DNA of 64,000 nucleotides from Candidatus Fukatsuia symbiotica (GTDB lineage Bacteria; Pseudomonadota; Gammaproteobacteria; Enterobacterales; Enterobacteriaceae): NCBI RefSeq assembly GCF_003122425.1, contig NZ_CP021659.1, positions 2,604,001 to 2,668,000 of the forward strand, read 5' to 3'. Shown piece by piece: positions 1 to 8,672 of this stretch (position 1 is its first letter; each line of letters starts with the position of its first letter). The notes under the pieces were generated by a model. It saw only the letters and a program-made list of their open reading frames with translations, ran no database searches and was not told where the DNA came from. The position numbers and the translations under genes were made by a program.

Positions 1-1
1 C

Positions 2-115
2 TGGCAATTACAAATAGAGCGTACGTCCCACGATGTGTTGATGAAAGGGATCACCTGGCCTATCAACCTCATTCAATTACCCTGGCTTGACAAACCTATA
101 CAAGTGGATTGGTAA
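2..115 (+). CDS. C-terminus of eCIS tape-measure-like protein (Afp14/PVC14 type), partial
   Basis: Only the last 37 codons are visible; the gene begins outside the window. The frame is open from the first complete codon and ends in IQLPWLDKPIQVDW and a TAA. A tryptophan- and proline-rich tail of this kind is what I remember from the tape-measure proteins of Afp/PVC-type contractile injection systems, and the next two genes match the two that normally follow it (AAA+ ATPase, then DUF4255 terminator). In the particle the tape measure sits inside the inner tube and sets its length. The identification rests on gene order plus a short tail, so it is moderate. Confidence 0.6.
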   Translation, partial: WQLQIERTSHDVLMKGITWPINLIQLPWLDKPIQVDW

Positions 116-117
116 AA

Positions 118-2271
118 ATGCCCCTCTCATTCTTTTCAAGCTCGTTTGAGCATTTGCTCACCGAGCTTAAGCGCATGGACGCTTTGATAAAAGCTTATGT
201 AAAACAAGCAATCACAACACAAACGCATGATAATCCCTACCCCGGTTTGCAAGTGACGGCCCAAGAAGCGCAGGCGTTACTTAATGACACTGTGGGGCTG
301 CCTTTTTGGCATACAGCGTATGCCGACATCGATTCTCCTTTGAGTCAATTCGCTCATGAACGCCAGGCGATTGACCAGGCGGTTGAGCAGAGTATTAAAA
401 ATCAGATCTCGCTACAGTTAATCGCTTTGCAGCAACGCTTTCAGTTAACACCTCAGGAGATTGACATTTTACTTATCTGTTTGACGGTAGAATGGGATGC
501 CCGCTACGCGGTATTTTTCGCTTATCTGCACGATGATGTTAATCAAAAACGACCCACGATGGATCTGATTTTAAACCTATTAAGCCAAAGTTGGAGCGAA
601 AAAGGGGCTATAAGACGGTGGCTTTCCCCTACTGCAACGCTGAGGCGTTACGCACTGATTGAAATCAACGAGCAAAACGGGGCGTCTTCTCTCAGCCGAC
701 CGGTCAATATCAGTGAGCGGATCACTCACTTTCTGCTAGGGCAAGAAGATTTACCGGCGGCGCTCAGCACAATAGTGTCGATTATGACACCCGATAAATC
801 CTTATCGGCGTTAATATTGCCCGATGCCTTGCGTGATCGCCTCGATAACCTGCTCACACAGCACCGTGCTGAGCTTGCGCAGGCAGTGATTTATTTGCAA
901 GGGGGCACTGGCGCGGGTAAACGAACGCTGGCGCAAGCCCTGTGCCATGCGTTAAAGATAACGCTAGTGGTGGTTGATTTACCGGCATTGATAAAAAGTC
1001 AATCGCAGGAGCGAGTAGCATTGATCTTACGTGAAGCCTATTTGCACAATGCCGCGATTTACTGGCGTGGCATGCCATCAGTCTTGCAGGCTGATCAACA
1101 AGACTGGCACCAGCCAATCATGGCGGCTTCTAAGGCGTATCGTGGGCTTGTCTTTATGGACGGTGAGGCCAACTGGCCCTGGGCACAAACGAGGGTCCCC
1201 GAGAAGAGAATACTGACGATAAGCCTGCCGCCCTTAACCACACTGCAAAGGCAGGACTTATGGCAACGCGCGTTACCCCACCTTGATCAAAACACGGTCA
1301 TAGACGTAGCGACGCGCTTTCGCTTTTCGCCTCGCCAAATTTTTTCAGCCGCACAGCTGGCTAAACAAGTTAGCCACGGGGATAATCCCCGTGATCTCAG
1401 CATCGATGACGTCTTTCATGCCTGCAAGTTACAAACCACACAGGCACTTTCAACCTTGGCACGTCCTTGTCAACCCAGTATCCAGTGTCCCGAGATAATC
1501 TTACCTCTGTCTTGCCGGCAACAACTTGATGAATTGCTCCATCATGTTCAGTACGCCACCACCGTGTATGAGCATTGGGGGTTTGCTCGTCAGCTCACAC
1601 GTGGGAAAGGATTAAGCACGTTATTTTCCGGCCCCCCGGGAACAGGCAAAACCCTGGCGGCCGAAGTTGTCGCCGCTCGCTTGAAATTAACACTGTATAA
1701 AATTGATCTCTCCTCGATAGTCAGCAAGTACATTGGTGAAACCGAAAAAAATTTAGAGCAACTCTTTCTAGAAGCCGAAGCCCACCAGGGGATCCTCTTT
1801 TTTGATGAAGCGGACGCGTTATTTGGCAAGCGTAGTGAGGTGCAAAACGCCCATGACCGCTATGCGAATATGGAAACCAGTTATCTCTTGCAGAAAATCG
1901 AAGCGTATCCGGGGATCATTATTTTAGCGAGCAACTTTCGACACAATATCGATGACGCCTTTGTGCGCCGGTTGCAATTTTGTATCGATTTTCCCTTTCC
2001 TACTGCCGAGGAACGCTTGCGGATTTGGCAAGGGATTTGGCCCAAAGAAACTCCGCTTAGTCCTGAGGTTAATTTCTCCACCTTGGCAACCCTTGAGATT
2101 GCGGGCGGTCATATTAAAAATATCGCCTTGGCGGCCGCATTTAAAGCCGCGAGTACTCCCTCCACGCCAAAAGGCGCTCAGGTGACCCTGGCGCATATTA
2201 AAGCGGCCGCGCAAAGTGAGTTTAAAAAAATGGGCAAAATCATCCATCCAGAACAATGGGCTTTCTTATGA
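118..2271 (+). CDS. eCIS AAA+ ATPase (Afp15/PVC15 type)
   Basis: About 717 residues with two ATPase modules. The first P-loop (GGTGAGKRT, about residue 264) is followed by poorly conserved motifs and may be degenerate. The second has a clean Walker A (GPPGTGKT, near residue 507) and Walker B (ILFFDEADALFG, near 563) and an arginine-finger region (FVRRLQF). The N-terminal 200 residues are helical, as in the eCIS ATPases. This is the conserved cytoplasmic AAA+ protein of Afp, PVC and related particles, thought to act in assembly or loading of the particle rather than being part of it. An upstream TTG at 109 is possible, but ATG at 118 lies directly after the preceding stop and gives the better start. 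The gene overlaps the next by ATGA, so they are translationally coupled. No frame damage is seen. Confidence 0.85.
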   Translation: MPLSFFSSSFEHLLTELKRMDALIKAYVKQAITTQTHDNPYPGLQVTAQEAQALLNDTVGLPFWHTAYADIDSPLSQFAHERQAIDQAVEQSIKNQISLQLIALQQRFQLTPQEIDILLICLTVEWDARYAVFFAYLHDDVNQKRPTMDLILNLLSQSWSEKGAIRRWLSPTATLRRYALIEINEQNGASSLSRPVNISERITHFLLGQEDLPAALSTIVSIMTPDKSLSALILPDALRDRLDNLLTQHRAELAQAVIYLQGGTGAGKRTLAQALCHALKITLVVVDLPALIKSQSQERVALILREAYLHNAAIYWRGMPSVLQADQQDWHQPIMAASKAYRGLVFMDGEANWPWAQTRVPEKRILTISLPPLTTLQRQDLWQRALPHLDQNTVIDVATRFRFSPRQIFSAAQLAKQVSHGDNPRDLSIDDVFHACKLQTTQALSTLARPCQPSIQCPEIILPLSCRQQLDELLHHVQYATTVYEHWGFARQLTRGKGLSTLFSGPPGTGKTLAAEVVAARLKLTLYKIDLSSIVSKYIGETEKNLEQLFLEAEAHQGILFFDEADALFGKRSEVQNAHDRYANMETSYLLQKIEAYPGIIILASNFRHNIDDAFVRRLQFCIDFPFPTAEERLRIWQGIWPKETPLSPEVNFSTLATLEIAGGHIKNIALAAAFKAASTPSTPKGAQVTLAHIKAAAQSEFKKMGKIIHPEQWAFL

Positions 2272-2854
2272 TAAATGACCTCAATGACACGCTCGCTGCC
2301 TTACTCGAACAAGAACTCGCGTTGAAAGAGGCAGGGATTAACGTTGTCTTTGCCGCGCCTGATACACGCTTTTTTCAAAAAATCACCCCGCCACTGATTG
2401 CTATCTTTCTTTATGATATTCGAGAAAATCTGACGTTAAGGGTGAGTGAGCCTTTTGCCCAGCAAAAAACGGCGGGGGCTGATACCACCTCTCTCACCCG
2501 TTCACCGGCTCCTATCGATTATTCGTATCTGATTACGGCCTGGGGCAGCAGCGGCAGTGAGATCGCGCCGGATAAAGACCAGCATGACATGCTGAGCCGG
2601 GTACTTCATGCCTTATTACGTCACCCCATCTGGCCGGCCGCACTATTAAAAGGGCAGTTAGCAGCGCATCCTCTGCCGCGTGCCTTTGTCGCCCAACCTG
2701 GCCATTTACACAATATGGCGGAATTTTGGAGTGCCATGGGGGACATCCACGGGCAGTACTGCACTACACGGTAACCGCTCTTTTACGCGCATACGACCCG
2801 ATAGAAAACATCCCCGTGGTGAAGTCCGTTGCTCATCAAGCCGGCAATAAATGA
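2268..2854 (+). pseudogene. eCIS tail terminator, DUF4255 (Afp16/PVC16 type), frameshifted
   Basis: The frame starts with MINDLNDTLAALLEQEL at the ATGA overlap with the ATPase gene, which is typical of the DUF4255 N-terminal domain; IAIFLYDIRENLTLR and IDYSYLITAW also fit. The family caps the tube/sheath end. The open frame stops at 2774 after FWSAMGD. The correct continuation (GHPRAVLHYTVTALLRAYDP) is present in the next frame and runs to the stop at 2852-2854. One G is missing from the G5 run at about 2739-2743; adding it restores a 195-residue protein, near family length. Either a recent inactivating deletion or a homopolymer sequence error. The intact ATPase upstream makes sequence error or recent decay both plausible. 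Confidence 0.75.
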
Positions 2855-2926
2855 TGAGGCAGCTCGGTTGATGACACAAACAGAACATCTGCTTAACAAT
2901 GACATTTTTATCTGAAGGAACACATT

Positions 2927-4690
2927 ATGGCTACAAGTGGTCACAACACTTTTCAACCTGCTACATCTCATAAACAGCAGCACTTCCCGCGAGCAGCCAA
3001 TCGGACGCGGCATGCCTCCTCCCCTGCGTTCCATCCCGTTATTCCCTTACAATTTCAACGGAACCCACAGCACGTATTAGCGGCACAAAGCCTGATAGGT
3101 AATCGTGCTGTTGTACAATTATTGAATCAAACGCATAACCGGGAAACCCAATCTGTCAATAAAACCGGTTTGCCGACCCCACTCAAAACGGGCATAGAAT
3201 CCCTGTCGGGGATAGACTTAAGTGACGTGCGTGTCCATTACTATTCAGAAAAACCCTCACAACTCCAGGCGTTAGCTTATGCGCAAGGCGAGCACATCTA
3301 TTTAGGCGCTGGCCAAGAACGGCATTTGCCGCATGAAGCCTGGCATGTGGTGCAGCAAAAGCAAGGGAGAGTGAAACCGACACTACAGATGAAAACAGGG
3401 ATTGGCATTAACGATGATGCTACTTTGGAACAAGAAGCAACGCAGTGGGGAGAGAAAGCAGAGCACTATACACCGAATGAGGATTTATCGTTACTTCGCA
3501 GAAAAACGGTAGATGATCCCCAGGTGGTGCAACGTAAGGTAGAAAATCTGACACTGGAAAGTGGTGATAATCTGAATACTATTGTAGGTGCATTGAAGCA
3601 AGGCACTATCATCGTAAACGGTACTCCCTGGTATCTAAATGAAATATACCAGGCTAATGTGGACGGACTAAAGAAAAAAGAGGGTTTAATTAACCTATAC
3701 CGTGCCAAGTTCGCTAAAGCAACAATTGTTCCTGAGATAGATGGTAAACGAGGAAACAACACTTCAGAATACGGTCATGTAAAAGCGTTAGGAGAGTGGG
3801 AACATTTAGCGTCTACTCATACTAAAGAGAGAAATTTAGATACGGGTCACCTTATTGCTGATGTCTTTTTCGCTCCAGAACAGAAGCAAGAATCCTATGT
3901 AGCAACAAATTTAGCACCTCAAGATACTCATATAAATGTTTCGGATTACAAACGAAAAGAGAATGATATAAAAAAAATCGTCAAGGACGATATATCAGTT
4001 GAAATGCACGTGAAATTAAACTACGGCGACTCGCCAAAGTATTCATTAAAAACACTAGTTGAAAGAGGTGCGTTAAAAAATGTGTACAAACCGAAAAAGG
4101 ACAAAACGGATCCCAATTTCTTAAAAGAATTAGAGGATCAGGAAAAGAAAACCAGCATAGAAGTACCAAGACGTATCCCTTCGCAATGGACTCTTGATAT
4201 ACAGAAGCTAAAAGGAGAAAAGGAGGGTGATACCATAAAATATAAAAATGAGGGCGATCCAGAACATAATAGTGGTTTTACTAAAGAACTTGCATTTTAC
4301 GACCCTAAGGGCCTGTTAAATCCTACGGAAGTTTTTAAACATAAAGATAATAGTTATCGGTATACAGAAGCTCAGTTAGAAGAGGGAGAAAAAACTATTA
4401 AGTCTATTAAGTATGCCGAAAAAGCTAAAAAATATGAGGAAGTGTTAAAAACGATAGAAACAGAATATGGAAACATTGAAAAGCCAAAAGGATTGAATGA
4501 AAATGACTATTGGAGCCTATTTCAGCAAGCTTTAATCAATACTTTAAAGAAAAATAAAGAAGCATTCCAAAATGAATTGAATTTATTAATTAAGATCGAA
4601 AGAACAGCAGAGTCCTTTAAAACAATGAGATTAAAACGTGAGCCACAAGACCTTTTAGAGGGTGTAGCAAAAAAATCAAACAACGAATAA
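2927..4690 (+). CDS. DUF4157 protein with nuclease-like C-terminus; candidate eCIS effector
   Basis: 587 residues with an AAGGAA ribosome site before the ATG. Residues about 80-155 form a DUF4157 domain with the HExxH motif HEAWH at 136-140; DUF4157 proteins are strongly associated with eCIS loci and often carry toxin domains behind the metallopeptidase-like module. The first 40 residues are hydrophilic and disordered, with no signal peptide, as expected for cargo loaded in the cytoplasm. The C-terminal part has DTGHLIADVFF (305-315), ATNLAPQD (326-333) and HINVSDYKRKENDI, the arrangement of a beta-beta-alpha-metal DNA/RNA non-specific endonuclease (DxGH histidine, later Asn). From about 3540 the gene becomes clearly more AT-rich, which suggests swapping of the toxin tip. 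No immunity gene is visible next to it, as expected for an anti-eukaryotic effector. Function is inferred. Confidence 0.7.
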   Translation: MATSGHNTFQPATSHKQQHFPRAANRTRHASSPAFHPVIPLQFQRNPQHVLAAQSLIGNRAVVQLLNQTHNRETQSVNKTGLPTPLKTGIESLSGIDLSDVRVHYYSEKPSQLQALAYAQGEHIYLGAGQERHLPHEAWHVVQQKQGRVKPTLQMKTGIGINDDATLEQEATQWGEKAEHYTPNEDLSLLRRKTVDDPQVVQRKVENLTLESGDNLNTIVGALKQGTIIVNGTPWYLNEIYQANVDGLKKKEGLINLYRAKFAKATIVPEIDGKRGNNTSEYGHVKALGEWEHLASTHTKERNLDTGHLIADVFFAPEQKQESYVATNLAPQDTHINVSDYKRKENDIKKIVKDDISVEMHVKLNYGDSPKYSLKTLVERGALKNVYKPKKDKTDPNFLKELEDQEKKTSIEVPRRIPSQWTLDIQKLKGEKEGDTIKYKNEGDPEHNSGFTKELAFYDPKGLLNPTEVFKHKDNSYRYTEAQLEEGEKTIKSIKYAEKAKKYEEVLKTIETEYGNIEKPKGLNENDYWSLFQQALINTLKKNKEAFQNELNLLIKIERTAESFKTMRLKREPQDLLEGVAKKSNNE

Positions 4691-4750
4691 CATTGAAATA
4701 CCTAATGTTTTCTAATTTAATTCAGCGTAGTAAATAGCGCTCAGTCTGGT

Positions 4751-4866
4751 AACAGGTCGAGCTTATCCGACAAACATCGACATCTGGTTGAGAGCACTTT
4801 TCTGCATCTTAAATGTTGGCGAGGCATTGCCACTCGTTATGCAAAGAATACCGCCTCTTTTCAGTC
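4751..4866 (+). pseudogene. Remnant of an IS5-like transposase C-terminus
   Basis: Without a start, the frame reads LSDKHRHLVESTFLHLK then CWRGIATRYAKNTASF. This is the end of the DDE domain of IS5-family transposases (pattern VExxFxxLKxWRxIATRYxK). Only about 35 codons remain. It separates the eCIS effector from the convergent toxin gene. Confidence 0.5.
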
Positions 4867-5286
4867 TTTGTTTAGGTGGAGCCAAGGGTTAACCAGCGAC
4901 ACACCCGTGTTAATGAAATCTGACACGTTACGTGTAACTACCGTAAATCTATGTTCAATGGCTGTTGCGGCGATCATGGCATCACGTTCAACATGCGCAT
5001 TCGGTACATGCAGTGTAGCACACACTGGGGCAGTGTGTTCGGTGAAGGGCAGTATACGTCCTGCAAATGCGACGCTGACGCCCGTCAGCCAGACCCGCAG
5101 CGTACCGCCCTGCTGTGGTGTGCGCCGCTCTAAAGTCTGGATGCCTTTTTCTAGTTCAAGAAGGGTGATGGCCGACAGGAAAAGTCGCCCGATTGGTTGT
5201 GTTGCCGCCCACGCACGCACGGCGGGAGATGGTTTGGGTTTGCCATGGCGTAGCTCAGAAATGACGTTAGTGTCCAGAATGAACAT
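4861..5286 (-). CDS. PIN-domain toxin of type II TA (VapC/FitB-like)
   Basis: 141 residues with the PIN acidic residues in the expected places: LDTNVISEL at 4-12, LELEKG near 43-48, RDAMIAATA near 100-108 and TRNVSDF near 118-124. PIN toxins are Mg-dependent ribonucleases, VapC types cleaving tRNA or rRNA. It follows the Phd-like antitoxin on the minus strand with a 12-base gap, the usual antitoxin-toxin order. Intact. Confidence 0.88.
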   Translation of the reverse strand: MFILDTNVISELRHGKPKPSPAVRAWAATQPIGRLFLSAITLLELEKGIQTLERRTPQQGGTLRVWLTGVSVAFAGRILPFTEHTAPVCATLHVPNAHVERDAMIAATAIEHRFTVVTRNVSDFINTGVSLVNPWLHLNKD

Positions 5287-5298
5287 CGTTATTGCGCC

Positions 5299-5565
5299 TT
5301 AATCGAACAGGGTAGGGCGAAGTTGAACATGAACATCAAGGCATGAAGGGTCAAACTCAATACCAACACCGCCAGGAATACCCTCCATAACAGTGAGAAG
5401 CGACATCTCACCTTGACCTGTGAGGTGGTAGTAATCATCTATTTTCAGCAGTGCAAAAGCCGGTTGGCCACGGTTGGTGATGAACACCGGTCCTTCGGCG
5501 GCCGCTCTCTTGGCAGCAGACACATCACGTGTGAAATCTCGACTGGAAAAAGTGTGGATGGCCAT
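5299..5565 (-). CDS. Phd/YefM-type antitoxin
   Basis: 88 residues. The N-terminus (HTFSSRDFTRDVSAAKRAA, then GPVFITNRGQPAFALLKI) is the Phd/YefM fold that binds the operator and dimerises. The C-terminal tail, including FDPSCLDVHVQLRPTLFD, would wrap the PIN toxin. It is the first gene of a two-gene operon and probably represses it. Confidence 0.85.
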   Translation of the reverse strand: MAIHTFSSRDFTRDVSAAKRAAAEGPVFITNRGQPAFALLKIDDYYHLTGQGEMSLLTVMEGIPGGVGIEFDPSCLDVHVQLRPTLFD

Positions 5566-5686
5566 GTTTTTTCTCTTCCCCCTATGGCTATGGATTATTG
5601 TTTGTATGTTACAACAATATGGAGAAACGGTCCATCACCTTCAGTATTTAATCTTAATTTTTAATATAGTCATTGAGGAAACCACT

Positions 5687-6511
5687 ATGAATATTAATTT
5701 TAACACGTATCGATCATTGAGAAGACCTGACAAAGGTTACAATGACCGCATTCGCTTTCTGGTCATGCATTACACTGCCGCTAATTTTTCAGCTTCCGTA
5801 AACAGCTTAACGGGCGGAGCAGCCAGTGCGCATTATCTTGTCCCCGATCCGACGGATCGTTCGTATATCAATGCCGGTTTTAAAGATCAACAAATTTTTA
5901 ATCTGGTGGATGAAAAAGACCGTGCCTGGCATGCCGGCACCAGCACCTGGGGAAACCGCACCAACCTTAACGATAGCGCGATTGGGATCGAAATAGTTAA
6001 TCAGGCGACTGATATACAAGGTGTATTCACCTTTCCTCCTTTTAATGATCGCCAAATAGAGGCAGTGAAAGCATTATCCTTGGATATTCTCCAACGCTAC
6101 TCTGACATCTCCCCCACTCACGTGGTCGGTCATGCTGATATTGCGGTGGGACGCAAAAGTGACCCTGGTGCCGCGTTTCCCTGGAAAACACTCTTTGATG
6201 CGGGTGTAGGCGCCTGGTATGATGAAGAAATGAAATCTGCCTATATGGAGCAGTTCACTACAGCTCCATTAACTCAGGCTGACATGTTGATCCGTTTTAA
6301 AAAATACGGTTATGACACCAGTGGCGCCGCTACTGATTCAGCTGTCTATAAAAAGCTTGTCCGCGCGTTTCAACTGCATTTTCGCCAAAGTCACTATGAT
6401 GGCGAACTCGATATAGAAACGAGTGCTATATTAGCGGCATTAGTGAAAAAATATTTCAATTATCCGGCAGAAAACCCAACCACCACCCAAAATACCAGCA
6501 GTGTCATTTAG
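5687..6511 (+). CDS. N-acetylmuramoyl-L-alanine amidase (Amidase_2, AmiD-like) with peptidoglycan-binding tail
   Basis: 274 residues. The Amidase_2 fold is shown by VMHYTAANFSAS (first zinc histidine), AHYLVPDPTDRSYI, RAWHAGTSTW, SAIGIEIVN and VVGHADIAVGRKSDPG (second zinc ligand and catalytic lysine region). Residues about 190-260 look like a PG-binding-1 domain. It would cleave the amide bond between MurNAc and L-alanine. E. coli AmiD is an outer-membrane lipoprotein, but no signal peptide or lipobox is seen here. It is therefore either a cytoplasmic or phage-like endolysin, or cargo of the neighbouring injection system. The frame is open upstream to 5474, but ATG 5687 is preceded by TTGAGGAAA and begins the conserved domain. 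Confidence 0.82.
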   Translation: MNINFNTYRSLRRPDKGYNDRIRFLVMHYTAANFSASVNSLTGGAASAHYLVPDPTDRSYINAGFKDQQIFNLVDEKDRAWHAGTSTWGNRTNLNDSAIGIEIVNQATDIQGVFTFPPFNDRQIEAVKALSLDILQRYSDISPTHVVGHADIAVGRKSDPGAAFPWKTLFDAGVGAWYDEEMKSAYMEQFTTAPLTQADMLIRFKKYGYDTSGAATDSAVYKKLVRAFQLHFRQSHYDGELDIETSAILAALVKKYFNYPAENPTTTQNTSSVI

Positions 6512-6966
6512 CAACCACTCAGCAAAATCTCTGTTTAGGGAGGCTATTTGTTTGACATTATCATGAACTGACGGCAGATCATCTTAGAATCATTACGAAT
6601 AAACTCGGCTTAACGGAAAATAGTTTGTTCAGTAGTTAAAGTAATCTTAGATAATGCTTCATATTGGATACGGAACAATTCATTTTCTATAGATAAATTA
6701 TATCTTAAAGTTTATCGTGACATTGTTTGGGTTCATTCATTAGCCTTCTATTAAATTTTGTTCGATAGTGCTAAATTGGAACTCTACCTAAGGCCATTAC
6801 TTTTTTTATACATCGTTAACAAATGGATTGCGTATCTGAATACCATCAATTTTCTCGCCCGTGTTCATGTCTTCGCTAAATAACACTCTGTAAAAACTAA
6901 CGCAGCCTGACAGAGTTATCTCCTCTGAAAGACTGCTAACCACAACAACCTACGAAAGAGGCTATT
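6512..6966. other. AT-rich intergenic region, no gene recognised
   Basis: About 455 bases with stops in all frames and no known repeat. A purine-rich ribosome site (AAAGAGG) at the right end serves the next small frame. I see nothing else in it. Confidence 0.5.
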
Positions 6967-7224
6967 ATGGCTAACGGTGATTTTACGCAAGTACACAACG
7001 ATGATCTAGGTGCATTATTTGAAATGATTGATCAACTTGTATTTACGAATGAAATACTCAACAAACAAGTTTTAGATCTGGAAGATTATTCTATTGCTAT
7101 TCAAAGACTAAAGAATACAAAAGTGATACCCAAGAATAATACATTTTCATGCTGTATTTTTAAGCCGTTTTTGAGGTATTGGTGTTTTATTGAGACAGCC
7201 TCAAAAGCACCGATGCCAGTTTAA
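6967..7224 (+). CDS. Small hypothetical protein
   Basis: 85 residues behind GAAAGAGGCTATT. The first 50 residues are acidic and helical (LGALFEMIDQLVFTNEILN, then KQVLDLEDYSIAIQRLK). The last 30 are basic and hydrophobic (CCIFKPFLRYWCF) and look like read-through into unrelated DNA, so the gene may be truncated. I do not recognise it. Confidence 0.4.
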   Translation: MANGDFTQVHNDDLGALFEMIDQLVFTNEILNKQVLDLEDYSIAIQRLKNTKVIPKNNTFSCCIFKPFLRYWCFIETASKAPMPV

Positions 7225-7261
7225 CTTGATAAATTATCGTTTATAAACGATAATGTGAGAT

Positions 7262-7585
7262 ATGAACGAAATACGACACTACATCGACAACAATGGAAAC
7301 GACCTTTTTGATGAGTGGCGTGAGCAGGTACGCGATATCAAGGCCAAGATTGCTATTGACCGCCGTATCATGCGTGTAGAGCTGGGTAATTTCGGCGACC
7401 ACAGGTTTTTACGTGAAGGCGTCTGGGAATTACGTATCGATATTGGTCCTGGGTATCGAGTCTATTACGCTAAAGCTGGCTTGACAATCATTCTGCTGCT
7501 GTGCGGTGGAGACAAACGTAAGCAGGACGTAGACATAACCCGCGCATGTGAATATTGGCGCGAATGGAAACGTAATAGTGGATAG
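7262..7585 (+). CDS. RelE/HigB-type addiction-module killer protein
   Basis: 107 residues. NGNDLFDEWREQVRDIKAK, RIMRVELGNFGDHRFLREGV, WELRIDIGPGYRVYYA and LLLCGGDKRKQDVDITRA match the small putative addiction-module killer family (Gp49-like, RelE superfamily). These toxins cleave mRNA at the ribosome. In this family the toxin gene precedes the antitoxin gene, as here. The toxin frame is intact, whereas the following antitoxin frame is broken. Confidence 0.85.
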   Translation: MNEIRHYIDNNGNDLFDEWREQVRDIKAKIAIDRRIMRVELGNFGDHRFLREGVWELRIDIGPGYRVYYAKAGLTIILLLCGGDKRKQDVDITRACEYWREWKRNSG

Positions 7586-7597
7586 GAGAGTTGGCTA

Positions 7598-7908
7598 ATG
7601 AAAGATAGATCACACGACGATGCAATGGCCGAGGTATTCCGTAAAGACCCTGCTTATGCAGCTGAACTGCTTAATGGCATCCTCGAAGATGGTGAGCAAG
7701 CCGAGCTACTGATTGCTATGCGCCAGATGGCTAAGGCCTTCGGGGCGTTCGCGTAGTGGCAAAGGAGGCAGAGTTGAATTCAAACCAGCTCTATCGCACT
7801 TTGTCTGCGAGGGGTAATCCTGAAATCAAAAGCTTAAACGCGATCTTACGCGTTATGGGTTTACGTCTTGCTGTTCAACCTGTGAGATATCAAAAACTGG
7901 GGCCATAG
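7598..7908 (+). pseudogene. Frameshifted XRE-type antitoxin partner of the killer protein
   Basis: The ATG at 7598 follows the toxin by 12 bases, with GATAGGAGAG as ribosome site. The first 52 codons (DDAMAEVFRKDPAYAAELLN and ELLIAMRQMAKAFG) are the antitoxin N-terminus. The frame then ends at 7754. The rest (VVAKEAELNSNQLYRTLSAR then GNPEIKSLNAILRVMGLRL) lies one frame back and ends at 7908; it contains the helix-turn-helix. One base is missing around the G4 run at 7742-7745. If real, the antitoxin would lack its C-terminal half. Confidence 0.8.
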
Positions 7909-7957
7909 TATGGCTCGTGCTTCTTAACTCGTACCTGTTGGTGACGAATAGTTGAAT

Positions 7958-8672
7958 TCAACGTCTGTTCGTTTTGTAGAGTTTGCTCAATTCCATCAGC
8001 TGATTGCTTAAGTTGTTTACTTGCTTCTGTAATTCATCGTCAGCCAACTGCCGCCGAAGATACCTAGAGAGAGGCTCAATCCGATCAATAACGGCCAAAA
8101 AATCCGATTGCGGACTACTTTCCAGCCCATACTTTCGTTCTGGCTGTGGATATCGGTTTTGATGGTACTCAGCTCTTGCTCCAATATGGTGGTTAAGGCG
8201 TTGCGTAAATCTTTGAGCTGCTGCCTTGTCAGGTTTTGAATAGTCTCGTTCTCTTGCGCTATCTGATTTTTCAATCGTTCGGCTAACGCTGTAGTCTCTT
8301 GCATACAGTGCCCCTTTCAATCTCCAGCGTTTACCGCTCTCTGGTTCACAAGCAGTGATATAGTCATTTCCCGTACGGGTTATTTCAAAATCTAATTTTT
8401 TCACTTGAACTATCACATCTTCACGATTGCGTATAAGCCCATTTACGGCTCTCTGAGACAAGATCGCATCCAAGAGTATCCCGAACATCATCTGATGGCT
8501 TATCGCCTCTTCTGGTGGCCTCTACGGTGATTTTGAGGATATGATTGGGGGTCTTCATGTTTCTTATTCGATTTGGATCTGTGGGATCAGCTAATCCGTA
8601 CTTTGCGTTTACTTCACTACGAAAGTCATCGAAATGTTGCTGTGTCTTTTTCCCTGGTGGCTTGATATTCAA
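7958..8672 (-). pseudogene. ColE1-type relaxase MobA, C-terminal remnant, frameshifted
   Basis: Two consecutive frames give one recognisable C-terminal MobA/MbeA segment: KYGLADPTDPNRIRNMKTP, then FGILLDAILSQRAVNGLIRN, REDVIVQVKKLDFEITRTG and RWRLKGALYARDY. The frame break is near 8480. The whole N-terminal relaxase domain (tyrosine and HUH motif) is missing, so it cannot nick DNA. The intact mobB frame lies inside it. The cluster is the wreck of a small mobilisable plasmid captured in the island. Confidence 0.75.
8017..8304 (-). CDS. MobB/MbeB-like mobilisation accessory protein, nested in mobA
   Basis: 95 residues in a different frame from mobA. Such nesting of mbeB (and mbeD) inside mbeA is known for ColE1-type plasmids. 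The N-terminus is a hydrophilic helix (IQNLTRQQLKDLRNALTTI). A single C-terminal membrane helix (WPLLIGLSLSLGIFGGSWL) ends the protein, as in MbeB-type proteins that stabilise the relaxosome. The frame is intact although its host frame is broken. Confidence 0.65.
   Translation of the reverse strand: MQETTALAERLKNQIAQENETIQNLTRQQLKDLRNALTTILEQELSTIKTDIHSQNESMGWKVVRNRIFWPLLIGLSLSLGIFGGSWLTMNYRSK

Noticed and set aside
854-1117. Minus-strand open frame inside the ATPase gene
   Set aside because: Antisense shadow of a clear coding gene, with no homology pattern or ribosome site.
2730-2854. Programmed frameshift in the DUF4255 gene
   Set aside because: A G5 run without canonical slippery phase or stimulatory structure; simple loss of one base fits better.
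5474-5686. Upstream extension of the amidase frame (71 codons)
   Set aside because: It overlaps the antitoxin promoter region on the other strand, lacks a ribosome site and is not part of the domain.
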